From positions 1,392,001 to 1,456,000 of the forward strand of contig NZ_CP098755.1 of the NCBI RefSeq assembly GCF_023746555.1: a stretch of DNA of 64,000 nucleotides, written 5' to 3'. The notes beneath the pieces are model-generated. The model did not search any database and was not told the DNA's origin. It was given only the letters and a program-made list of their open reading frames with translations. The translations under genes and the position numbers were made by a program. Positions 34,114 to 41,631 of the stretch are shown here, in pieces. Every line of letters begins with the position of its first letter. Position 1 is the first letter of the stretch. This DNA comes from Brevibacillus ruminantium (lineage in GTDB: Bacteria > Bacillota > Bacilli > Brevibacillales > Brevibacillaceae).

Positions 34114-34303
34114 TATTTAGGGCAGTAAACACGCACTCATTACATAGGAGGAAGTCATTTTACACTGAAGATATACGATGCTCTCCTGACGCTATCAGAA
34201 TCATGATCGGTTTGAAAATTTCCTTCATGTGCTACAATAGAGGGGTGTTCAACCGGTTTCATAGGTAAACGAGTTGCAGTCTATAAGAAAAGGTGAGGGT
34301 AGA

Positions 34304-34822
34304 ATGTTGTCTGATGAACTGTTGCAGAAATTAAATGACCAAATGAATTACGAATTTTATTCTTCCCATGTTTACTTGGCGATGGCAGCGTACTGTTCAG
34401 CAGAAAGCTTTGATGGATTTGCCAATTTTTTCATCGTACAAGCGGAAGAAGAAAAGTTTCATGCGATGAAAATTTACCATTTCATCAACCGTCTCGGCAG
34501 GCGCGCGCGTATTGACGGCTTAGAAAGCCCTGAGAATGAATATGAATCGCTGCTTGACGCCTTTGAGCAAGCGTATGAGCACGAGAAAACGGTGACGAGG
34601 CGGATCTACGATCTTTCCGATGCAGCTTGGAATGAAAGGGAGCACGCGACGATCAATTTTCTCAAGTGGTTCATCGACGAGCAGGTCGAGGAAGAAGCGA
34701 CCTTCGACAGCATCATCCAGAAGCTAAGACGCATTGATAACGATAGCAATGCATTTTACATGCTTGACGCCGAGCTTGCCAAACGGACGTTTACGCCTCC
34801 GGCGAATGAAGGTAACGTGTAA
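34304..34822 (+). CDS. ftnA: Non-heme ferritin
   Basis: Iron-storage ferritin, 172 residues. All six classic ferroxidase residues are present at their usual positions: Glu17, Glu50, His53, Glu94, Gln127 and Glu130. It forms a 24-subunit shell that oxidises and stores iron. The start at 34304 follows GGTGAGGG, and the protein begins MLSDELLQKLNDQMNYEF as other FtnA do. It lies just after the tRNA cluster and its terminator, in an AT-richer stretch. No Fur box was identified with confidence. Confidence 0.95.
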   Translation: MLSDELLQKLNDQMNYEFYSSHVYLAMAAYCSAESFDGFANFFIVQAEEEKFHAMKIYHFINRLGRRARIDGLESPENEYESLLDAFEQAYEHEKTVTRRIYDLSDAAWNEREHATINFLKWFIDEQVEEEATFDSIIQKLRRIDNDSNAFYMLDAELAKRTFTPPANEGNV

Positions 34823-34834
34823 TTTGAACACACC

Positions 34835-34877
34835 CCCACTTTCTTGAAACTAGGTAAGACTTAAAAGTGGGAGTCTT
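34835..34877. repeat. Inverted repeats, possible IS200/IS605-type end relic
   Basis: CCCACTTT (34835-34842) pairs with AAAGTGGG (34864-34871), and AAGACT (34857-34862) pairs with AGTCTT (34872-34877). The two hairpins are mutually exclusive. No T tail follows. This type of paired hairpin is seen at ends of IS200/IS605 elements, but no transposase is present, so the call is weak. Confidence 0.3.
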
Positions 34878-34894
34878 CTCGGCTAAATACGATA

Positions 34895-34946
34895 AAAAAG
34901 GACACTGTTTTCCGCAAATGGAGCGGTAAACGGTGTCCTTTTAATT
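34895..34946 (+). terminator. Terminator after ferritin
   Basis: AAAAGGACACTGTTT pairs with AAACGGTGTCCTTTT (one G-U pair), with TCCGC/GCGG inside, then a T-rich tail. It spans 34895-34942. Confidence 0.8.
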
Positions 34947-35124
34947 TTGATTATGATCATTCGAATAGCGAATGGTTTTTTTAGCCTGAATTTCGATTTT
35001 CCACAATACTCACTATGCTTCATATTTTTCCTTAAGTAAAAACTTTTGTTCATTTACAATTTTTTTCCGTGAACCTATAATGTACTCACAATGGATGAAC
35101 GGGTAACTAGATACGGATGAGATA

Positions 35125-35168
35125 GGTCCGGAACGATATAAATCTATGGTTATACAAATGTCCGGGCC
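35125..35168 (+). other. Stem-loop in front of the AraC-type gene
   Basis: GGTCCGGA (35125-35132) pairs with TCCGGGCC (35161-35168) with one G-U pair; TTCATTCTTT follows. It lies 17 nt before the ribosome site of the regulator and may be an attenuator. Confidence 0.4.
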
Positions 35169-35203
35169 TTCATTCTTTAGACGATGAGGAGGGGAGAACG
35201 GAG

Positions 35204-36217
35204 TTGAAGCTGCAAATGAATACGCATAATTTGGCGTGTCTGTTCGAGGAATTCAACGATATCACGCAGTTATCGAATCAAGAGGAACCATACCATCAAA
35301 TGTACTCCATTCCGTCAGGGAGCGGGAAGGTTCATTTGCAACGGATTTGCTTGAGAAATGGTATGGAGATCAATTGGTTTGATGGGAAGCTTGATGAACC
35401 TGTCACATTCGATATCGGTGTTCAGTATCCTCATCTTGAGATCGCTTATACGCTAGAAGGGCGAGGCTATTGGGAAGTAGCCGGCCAAAGCCGAAGCTAC
35501 GATTTGTCCCCGGGGGGTTCCACGCTCTTGTTTATGCATGATAAAAAGCTGCATGCTGAGCTGGCTCCTGCCAAGCAAATGTTACAGATGGAACTTCGCA
35601 TCGATATACGGTATTTGAGGGAGCTGCAGCCCGAACTTGCCCGTCTGTCGAGCGAACCTTTTATATGTAGACAAACGGCCGGTTCTCCTCAGATTTCTTT
35701 CATCGTAGAACAAATGATCCATTGTCCGTATTCGGGCACTCTCAAGAAGCTTTATTTGGAAGGGAAAGCGTTTGAACTGCTGGCCTATCACTTGAACGGG
35801 GCAATGCAGGGAGAAGAACAGGTTCGAGCGGCTTCCAGACTGAAAGCTGATGATATCCGCAGCCTTCACCAAGCCAAAGAGATTCTGTCCCATATGTGGA
35901 AGGAGCCCCCCAGTTTGCTTGAACTGGCTAGATTGGTCGGCCTTAATGATTACAAGCTCAAATTCGGATTCAAGCATTTGTTCGGGACGACCGTTTTCGG
36001 ATATGTGCGCGGATTACGAATGAATGAAGCGCGAAAAATACTGGAGCAAGGGATAGGAAACGTAAGCGAAGCGGCCCTCATGGTTGGGTATCACAATTTA
36101 AGCCACTTCTCCACGCTGTTTCGTAAAACTTATGGCTACAATCCCAGTGAAATTGGCAAAACCGCGAATTTCACCACTGATCAAGAGCGCCATTCAAAAG
36201 AATCCGTTTCACGTTAA
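35204..36217 (+). CDS. AraC-family regulator (PchR-like)
   Basis: A 337-residue AraC/XylS regulator. The long N-terminal ligand domain has the PchR-like beginning (YHQMYSIPSGSGKVHLQRIC). The C-terminal pair of helix-turn-helices spans about residues 235-330 (PPSLLELARLVGLNDYKLK and NVSEAALMVGYHNLSHFSTL). Members next to metal transport often respond to siderophores. The start is TTG at 35204, with GAGGAGGGGAG upstream; the first ATG is too far away. It lies between ferritin and a MATE transporter, which it probably controls. Codon use is AT-richer than the surrounding operons. Confidence 0.88.
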   Translation: MKLQMNTHNLACLFEEFNDITQLSNQEEPYHQMYSIPSGSGKVHLQRICLRNGMEINWFDGKLDEPVTFDIGVQYPHLEIAYTLEGRGYWEVAGQSRSYDLSPGGSTLLFMHDKKLHAELAPAKQMLQMELRIDIRYLRELQPELARLSSEPFICRQTAGSPQISFIVEQMIHCPYSGTLKKLYLEGKAFELLAYHLNGAMQGEEQVRAASRLKADDIRSLHQAKEILSHMWKEPPSLLELARLVGLNDYKLKFGFKHLFGTTVFGYVRGLRMNEARKILEQGIGNVSEAALMVGYHNLSHFSTLFRKTYGYNPSEIGKTANFTTDQERHSKESVSR

Positions 36218-36354
36218 GGATAATCCGTTCGCAGGCGGCGAAGCATCCGCATTTCGTCAATAATGAATATCAATAACTCTTTACAGCAACAGCCGATTCA
36301 GAAAAGCGGCTGAGAATGTCAGGTATATACGCTGAGAGAGGAAAGGGTGTTCAT

Positions 36355-37749
36355 ATGACAAATGTTCAAACAGGAAATGATAAAGAAAGACAAAAGCATC
36401 TGATATTGAACGAAAATCTTTGGAAAGTCATGTATCAATTATCTTGGCCTGCTATCATTGCTATGGTTCTGTACGGATTAAACGCTGTCATCTCTGCCTT
36501 TTTTGTAGGCCGCTACATAGGTGAAACCGCCTTGGCGGGAGTTTCCGTAGCGTATCCCTTAACTCAGTTCAGTATCGGTATTGGCTCTCTGATCGGAGTT
36601 GGTGCAGGATCTGTATTAAGCATTGCGATAGGCCGTCAGGACAAATACACACAGGAACGATTATTAGGACATGTCAACTCGCTTACCCTGATTGCAACTG
36701 TGGTTTATATGGTGCCGGGATTGCTGTTCTCCACTCAACTCATCAAGATGATGGGAGGAGAAGGAGAAGGAGAAGGAGAAGCGTTACTTCTGGGAGACCG
36801 TTATTTCCGAATTACAGTGATTGGCTCATTTTTCTGGATTTATGGACTGGCAGCCAACATGATCGTGAGAGCCGAAGGAAAAATGAAATCAGCAGCCGTT
36901 GTGATGGGAATCGGTCTGGCGGCTGACATCTTGTTCAACTATATTCTGGTCGTAGCGCTTGATAAGGGAGTAGAAGGAGCTGCATGGGCAACGAATATCG
37001 GCATGTTTGTCTACACGCTTCTGGGATGGATTTACTTTGGCAAAGGATTTTCTTCCTTCAAAACAAGAGTTTTTTCCATTTACAAGGATGCACCTACTGT
37101 AAAATCTATCATTGGACTGGGAATGTCTTCGCTGATCATGAATGTTATGAACCTGGTGCAAGCGGTTGTCGTCTTCAACGCGCTTTCCAGATACGGTACG
37201 GTACTTGATATCGCTTTTTATGGTGTCGTCTACCGCGTTTTCACCTTTTTGCTTACTCCGATCTTCGGCTTAATGCGCGCACTTCAGCCAGTTATCGGCA
37301 TAAACTACGGTGCCGGGCAATATGAGCGTGTCATAAGCGCTTACCGGATTTTCACTGTTGCCTCTATGCTCTTAACTCTGCCTTTTTGGCTTGTTTCCAT
37401 GGCCGCTCCCGAATCTGTTTTGGGATTCATGCTGCCTGATCAAGCATTGACGGGAACGCATACGATGTATTTCCGAATTCACATGGCAATTTTACCGCTG
37501 TTGTCCATGATTTTTATGGCCATGACGTTTTACCCTTCCATTGATAAAGGAAAGCCGGCAGCCATCATCGGGATTACCAGACAACTTATTTTCTATGTAC
37601 CAGTCATGTTGATTCTGCCGAGCGTGATCGGAGTATCCGGTATCTATTGGGGATCACTGGTAATCGATGCAATCATCGTGTTTTGGACTGCGGTCCTGGT
37701 GAAAAAAGAATTTGCCATGCTCAGAGCGATACAAATTTCTGTTTCTTGA
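36355..37749 (+). CDS. MATE-family efflux transporter
   Basis: A 464-residue multidrug and toxin extrusion type transporter with 12 membrane segments in two halves. LSWPAIIAMVLYGLNAVISA and FVGRYIGETALAGVSVAYPL are typical of the first half. AAAGGGTG precedes the ATG at 36355. Residues about 135-142 form a repeat of Gly-Glu (GEGEGEGE), encoded by four perfect GGAGAA hexamers, in a loop between helices. It sits directly after an AraC-type regulator. Substrate unknown; a siderophore or antibiotic is possible. Confidence 0.9.
   Translation: MTNVQTGNDKERQKHLILNENLWKVMYQLSWPAIIAMVLYGLNAVISAFFVGRYIGETALAGVSVAYPLTQFSIGIGSLIGVGAGSVLSIAIGRQDKYTQERLLGHVNSLTLIATVVYMVPGLLFSTQLIKMMGGEGEGEGEALLLGDRYFRITVIGSFFWIYGLAANMIVRAEGKMKSAAVVMGIGLAADILFNYILVVALDKGVEGAAWATNIGMFVYTLLGWIYFGKGFSSFKTRVFSIYKDAPTVKSIIGLGMSSLIMNVMNLVQAVVVFNALSRYGTVLDIAFYGVVYRVFTFLLTPIFGLMRALQPVIGINYGAGQYERVISAYRIFTVASMLLTLPFWLVSMAAPESVLGFMLPDQALTGTHTMYFRIHMAILPLLSMIFMAMTFYPSIDKGKPAAIIGITRQLIFYVPVMLILPSVIGVSGIYWGSLVIDAIIVFWTAVLVKKEFAMLRAIQISVS
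36757..36780 (+). repeat. Four tandem GGAGAA hexamers inside the MATE gene
   Basis: Perfect hexanucleotide repeat (four copies, 24 nt) coding Gly-Glu pairs. Slippage would change length by two residues without changing frame. Confidence 0.9.
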
Positions 37750-37787
37750 CTAATTTTCAGCCGATGTTAAAATAACAAATGGGACTA

Positions 37788-37803
37788 AAACCGTGGGGGT
37801 TCA
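37788..37803 (+). repeat. Copy of the tRNA-Leu 3' segment
   Basis: AAACCGTGGGGGTTCA is identical to 34029-34044 in tRNA-Leu(CAA); similarity continues as TCCCT two bases later. The GGGGGTT also forms a stem with AACCCCC at 37816-37822. Confidence 0.6.
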
Positions 37804-37839
37804 TCCCTTTTTATTAACCCCCGTACATATCTTTGCAAG

Positions 37840-37879
37840 GTGGGAAACAGTGACCATGATCCTGTTTCTCACTTTTTTA
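37840..37879 (+). terminator. Terminator after the MATE gene
   Basis: GTGGGAAACAG (37840-37850) pairs with CTGTTTCTCAC (37862-37872) with one G-U pair, followed by six T. Confidence 0.8.
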
Positions 37880-38017
37880 TTGACGAAAACCAAAGCGCAA
37901 GATTGCAACTCCCCATAAGCAGCGTATATTGATCTTACGGTCGACGCTTTTGGACGACTTCAGTCATGAATTTTGTTATACTGGCGGTAGAGTGTTATTG
38001 ATGAGGGTGGTGTCTGG

Positions 38018-38392
38018 ATGAATTCGAACAACGAGATTCAGGAAACATGCGATGAAACCTGCCAGGGGTCGGAAGCTTCGGAAGCGGCACGACTCGAGGA
38101 TAAAATGATAGATGAGCATACAGCCGTTGATTTGGCGGACCTCTTCCGGGCGCTGGGTGACCCGACACGGGTAAAAATCATTTACGCCTTGCTGCAACAG
38201 GAATTATGCGTCCACGATATTTCTACGGTATTGGGGATGGGACAGTCTGCTGTCTCCCATCAACTTCGGTATCTGCGCAATCTGCGAATTGTAAAGCGGC
38301 GCAAAGCAGGAAAAACGGTCTTTTATTCCCTGGATGATGGACATATTGAGCAAATCTTTGTCCAGACTCTCCAGCATTTGAAGCATGAATAA
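38018..38392 (+). CDS. ArsR/SmtB-family metal sensor with alpha5 site
   Basis: A 124-residue winged-helix repressor. The core is ALGDPTRVKIIYALL, the alpha3 segment ELCVHDIS and the recognition helix GQSAVSHQLRYLRNLRIV. The C-terminal helix has Asp-x-His-x10-His-x2-His (DDGHIEQIF...HLKHE), the alpha5 ligand set of zinc sensors such as SmtB and CzrA. The N-terminus has two cysteines (ETCDETC), and the alpha3 site keeps one Cys, so a CadC-like second site is also possible. It precedes a metal-exporting ATPase, which has its own operator. Confidence 0.92.
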   Translation: MNSNNEIQETCDETCQGSEASEAARLEDKMIDEHTAVDLADLFRALGDPTRVKIIYALLQQELCVHDISTVLGMGQSAVSHQLRYLRNLRIVKRRKAGKTVFYSLDDGHIEQIFVQTLQHLKHE

Positions 38393-38413
38393 GCATACGA
38401 AATCCTTCGATGA

Positions 38414-38442
38414 AAACTCGGCGAACGCCGGGTTTTTTGTTT
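38414..38442 (+). terminator. Terminator between regulator and ATPase genes
   Basis: A stem of CTCGGCG with CGCCGGG around a short loop, followed by TTTTTTG. The regulator is therefore transcribed separately from the ATPase. Confidence 0.7.
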
Positions 38443-38448
38443 TGCGCT

Positions 38449-38486
38449 GGCGCATCCAGCTTTTGGCACAGGCGCATCCAGCTTTT
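38449..38486 (+). repeat. Two direct copies of a 16-bp sequence
   Basis: GGCGCATCCAGCTTTT occurs at 38449-38464 and again at 38471-38486, unit 22 nt. It has no obvious function. Confidence 0.75.
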
Positions 38487-38564
38487 TGAAACAGGGAAAG
38501 CTATGGTTTTGAATGGGATACAGGAATGGTAGGAACTTTTTCCAAGAATTTTTGGAAAAGAGTG

Positions 38565-38594
38565 TTGACATTTGGGAGTGAGGAAAAATATGAT
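38565..38594 (+). promoter_or_regulatory. Promoter of the metal ATPase gene
   Basis: TTGACA (38565-38570) and TATGAT (38589-38594) with an 18-nt spacer, just upstream of the operator. Confidence 0.7.
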
Positions 38595-38610
38595 AGGGGT
38601 AAGAATTCAA

Positions 38611-38630
38611 ATATGAACAATTAATCATAT
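38611..38630. promoter_or_regulatory. ArsR/SmtB operator of the metal ATPase gene
   Basis: ATATGAACAATTAATCATAT is an imperfect 20-bp palindrome of the form used by SmtB/CzrA-type sensors (ATATGA...TCATAT). It follows the promoter and precedes the ribosome site. Confidence 0.65.
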
Positions 38631-38645
38631 ATTGGGGTGTTGGAG

Positions 38646-40958
38646 ATGTCCAAGAAGCTCGGTTGTTGTGAACCAACGAACCAAACTGAAATTGCGCTGG
38701 AAGCGTCCGATCATAGGGAAACCCATCAGACAGCAAAGCATGGTGCCTGCTGCGGCGCAGACCACCACGAGCATGGGGGTCATTCGCATTCTGTGCACGA
38801 TGAGGAAGTCAGCCATGCCGACATGCTGCTAGGAAAAGGCGAGGGTGAGCTTACAGTCTTTCGCATCGGTGGCATGGACTGCGCTGACTGTGCCCGAGGT
38901 TTGGAGAAAAAGGTAGGAGCGATTGGCTCGGTCTACCAGGTCAGCGTCAATTTTGGTGCGGCTAAAATGTCCGTACACCATGACGGCAGCGCAGCAGATA
39001 CGATTGTGCGGACGGTCAGGCAGGCCGGCTATGAAGCCGTTCTGGAAAAGGACCGAAAGCAGTTGGAAAACCAGAGCTTTTGGCTGAAAAACAAAAAAGC
39101 CTGGTCAACACTCATTTCGGGAGCGATTTTCCTGTTGGCGTGGGCGCTCGATCTGTTTGCCGGAACCTCGGAAAGTGTTCTGGTCTGGTTTTACGCAGCG
39201 GCCATCCTGGTCGGCGGTTTCCGGATTGCCAAAAGCGGGATCTACGGCTTGAAATCAAAGACGCTGGGTATTGATTTTCTGATGACGATTGCCGTTATCG
39301 GGGCAGCGGTGATCGGCCAGTGGGAAGAAGGTGCAGCCGTTGTTTTCCTGTTTTCCCTTGGAGAAACCCTGGAGGCCTATACGATGGAGCGGACGCGCAA
39401 CTCTCTGCGCAGCCTGATGAAGCTCGCTCCTGATGAAGCACTGGTGATCAGAGACGGTCAAGAAATCAGAGTTCCGGTTGAAGAAATTACGGTTGGTGAG
39501 ATCATCCTGGTCAAACCGGGCGAGAAAATAGCTATGGACGGCAGGGTTATCGAAGGATTTTCCACTGTCAATCAGGCGCCCATTACCGGTGAGTCGGTTC
39601 CCGTGGAAAAGAATGTGGATGACGATGTGTACGCAGGAACAATCAACGAGCAGGGCGCTTTGAAAATCAGGGTGACCAAGCGTTTTGAAGAGAATACGCT
39701 GTCCAAGATTGTTCACCTGGTAGAAGAAGCCCAGGCACAAAAAGCGCCTTCGCAGCGCTTCGTAGACGTCTTTTCTCAGTACTATACGCCTGCTGTGATC
39801 GTCATCGCGGCTTTGATCGCCATTGTCCCTCCGCTGCTTTTGCAGCAACCGTGGGATCTGTGGTTTTACCGGGCACTGATGATGCTCGTGGTCGCTTGCC
39901 CGTGCGCTCTCGTCATTTCGACGCCTGTGTCCATTGTCTCCGCGATTGGCAACGCGGCCAAACACGGCATTCTGATCAAAGGCGGCGTCCATCTCGAACG
40001 GCTGGGTGCGATCGATCATATCGCCTTTGATAAAACAGGGACGCTTACGGTGGGGACGCCGGAGGTCGTGTCGGTGGCGACGCTGGATGGCCATACGGAA
40101 GAGGACGTGATGACAATCGCGGCTTCGCTGGAAGCGATGTCCGAGCACCCGCTTGCAGCCGCAATCCTGCGCTATGCCAAAAAGCTGGGGGTCAGCCCGA
40201 AAGCCACCTCGGAATTTACGTCCGTAACGGGACGCGGTGTGCAAGCCAGTGTAGATGGCCGCACGTATTACCTCGGCAATCCCCGCTGGTTCAAAAATGA
40301 GCATCAATTCTCGCTGGGCGCCATCGAGTCCCTGATTGAAGAGCGGCAGCAAAAGGGAGAGACATTGATGCTGCTTGGTACGGGACAAAAGGTCATCGCC
40401 CTTATCGGTTTGGCCGACCAATTGCGTCCGGAAAGCGCCGGAGTCGTGAAAAAACTGCGAGACATCGGGGTTAAGCAGGTCGCCATGCTTACGGGGGACA
40501 ACAAAGGCACCGCTCAAGCAGTGGCGCAGCGGATCGGACTGACGGATTACCGGGCGGAGCTGCTTCCGGCAGATAAGCTCTCAGCGATCCAAGATTGGCA
40601 ATCCAGCTCCAAGGGTGTAGCGATGGTCGGTGACGGAATCAATGATGCCCCTGCGCTTGCTGCTGCGACAGTGGGAATTGCGATGGGGGGAGCTGGCTCT
40701 GATACCGCCATGGAAACAGCGGATCTTACGCTGATGGCCGATGACCTGACAAAGCTGCCTTACGCGATCGGGTTAAGCCGGCGAACGCTTCGCATCATCA
40801 AGCAAAACATTGCCTTCTCGCTTTTGGTCAAGGTTGTCTTTCTGCTGATGATCCTGTTTGGCTACTCGACGCTGTGGATGGCTGTGCTTGCTGATACGGG
40901 CAGTTCTTTGATCGTCATTGCCAACGGGATGAGGCTGCTGCGGTCGAAAGAGGAGTAA
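38646..40958 (+). CDS. cadA: Zn/Cd/Pb-exporting P1B-type ATPase
   Basis: Heavy-metal pump of 770 residues. The N-terminus is rich in His and Cys (HHEHGGHSH), followed by an HMA domain with GMDCADC near residue 76. Membrane segments lead to the transport motif ACPCALV (CPC near residue 418), then phosphorylation motif DKTGT near 462, SEHPLAAAIL with the HP dipeptide of P1B pumps, and the hinge GDGINDAPAL. Together these favour zinc, cadmium or lead over copper. The start at 38646 uses GGGGTG 6 nt upstream; a GTG at 38637 is less likely. An ArsR-type repressor is encoded upstream, and an operator lies in front. Confidence 0.93.
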   Translation: MSKKLGCCEPTNQTEIALEASDHRETHQTAKHGACCGADHHEHGGHSHSVHDEEVSHADMLLGKGEGELTVFRIGGMDCADCARGLEKKVGAIGSVYQVSVNFGAAKMSVHHDGSAADTIVRTVRQAGYEAVLEKDRKQLENQSFWLKNKKAWSTLISGAIFLLAWALDLFAGTSESVLVWFYAAAILVGGFRIAKSGIYGLKSKTLGIDFLMTIAVIGAAVIGQWEEGAAVVFLFSLGETLEAYTMERTRNSLRSLMKLAPDEALVIRDGQEIRVPVEEITVGEIILVKPGEKIAMDGRVIEGFSTVNQAPITGESVPVEKNVDDDVYAGTINEQGALKIRVTKRFEENTLSKIVHLVEEAQAQKAPSQRFVDVFSQYYTPAVIVIAALIAIVPPLLLQQPWDLWFYRALMMLVVACPCALVISTPVSIVSAIGNAAKHGILIKGGVHLERLGAIDHIAFDKTGTLTVGTPEVVSVATLDGHTEEDVMTIAASLEAMSEHPLAAAILRYAKKLGVSPKATSEFTSVTGRGVQASVDGRTYYLGNPRWFKNEHQFSLGAIESLIEERQQKGETLMLLGTGQKVIALIGLADQLRPESAGVVKKLRDIGVKQVAMLTGDNKGTAQAVAQRIGLTDYRAELLPADKLSAIQDWQSSSKGVAMVGDGINDAPALAAATVGIAMGGAGSDTAMETADLTLMADDLTKLPYAIGLSRRTLRIIKQNIAFSLLVKVVFLLMILFGYSTLWMAVLADTGSSLIVIANGMRLLRSKEE

Positions 40959-41035
40959 CGGGATGCCGCTGCTCGTCCAACCTGCTACAATAGAGGGGAG
41001 AAATGTCCCAAGAGGGGAGCAGGGAGGCTGAATCG

Positions 41036-41554
41036 ATGAGACTGAAAGGGAAGCAGGTCGTCTGCTTTGTAGAGAGTGAATTTGAGGATTTGGAGCTGTG
41101 GTATCCGGTCCTGCGGCTGCGGGAAGAGGGAGCGGTGGTCCATCTGGTCGGTCCCAAAGCGGAAACGTATATCGGCAAGTACGGCGTGCCTTGTGCGGCC
41201 GATAAAGCGATGGCAGATGTCAATCCGGCCGACTATGACGGCGTGCTGGTACCGGGCGGCTGGGCACCGGATAAACTGCGCCGCTATCCGGAGGTTCTCT
41301 CTTTTGTGCAGGCCATGCACGAAGCGAAGAAGCCGATTGGCCATATCTGCCATGCCGGTTGGGTGCTGGCTTCGGCGAAAATTCTCAAAGGCGTGACGAC
41401 GACCTCCACGCCGGGTATCAAAGATGATATGGAAAACGCGGGCGCGATCTGGGTAGACCAGGAAGTGGTCGTGGACGGTCATATTGTCGGCTCCCGCAGA
41501 CCGCCAGATTTGCCGGCTTATGCCAAGGCTTTTGCGGATTTGCTTGCGGAATAG
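41036..41554 (+). CDS. DJ-1/PfpI-family protein
   Basis: A 172-residue protein of the PfpI/YhbO branch of the DJ-1 superfamily. The start reads KQVVCFVESEFEDLEL, with Glu in the usual place, and the nucleophile is Cys105 in HICHAGWVLASA, followed by STPGIKDDMENAG. Such proteins act as cysteine hydrolases, often called deglycases or glyoxalase III; the reaction is debated. The start at 41036 follows GGGAGG by 8 nt. It lies after the metal ATPase and ends at a shared terminator. Confidence 0.9.
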   Translation: MRLKGKQVVCFVESEFEDLELWYPVLRLREEGAVVHLVGPKAETYIGKYGVPCAADKAMADVNPADYDGVLVPGGWAPDKLRRYPEVLSFVQAMHEAKKPIGHICHAGWVLASAKILKGVTTTSTPGIKDDMENAGAIWVDQEVVVDGHIVGSRRPPDLPAYAKAFADLLAE

Positions 41555-41560
41555 ATAATA

Positions 41561-41616
41561 AAAAGCCAACCCTTTGTTCAGGCAGCTATTGCTTGGAACA
41601 GGGTTGGCTTTTTTAT
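41561..41616. terminator. Bidirectional terminator
   Basis: AAAAGCCAACCC (41561-41572) pairs with GGGTTGGCTTTT (41601-41612), with GTTC/GAAC inside. T-rich tails exist on both sides, so it serves both converging transcripts. Confidence 0.9.
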
Positions 41617-41631
41617 GGTCATCACTTCTAC

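Noticed and set aside
36757..36780. Hexamer repeat considered as a CRISPR remnant
   Set aside because: Units are 6 nt without spacers and lie inside a coding frame. No CRISPR array or cas gene was found in the window.
39255..40517. 420-codon open frame antisense to the metal ATPase
   Set aside because: All P1B motifs are on the plus strand. The antisense translation is His/Arg-rich with no domain.
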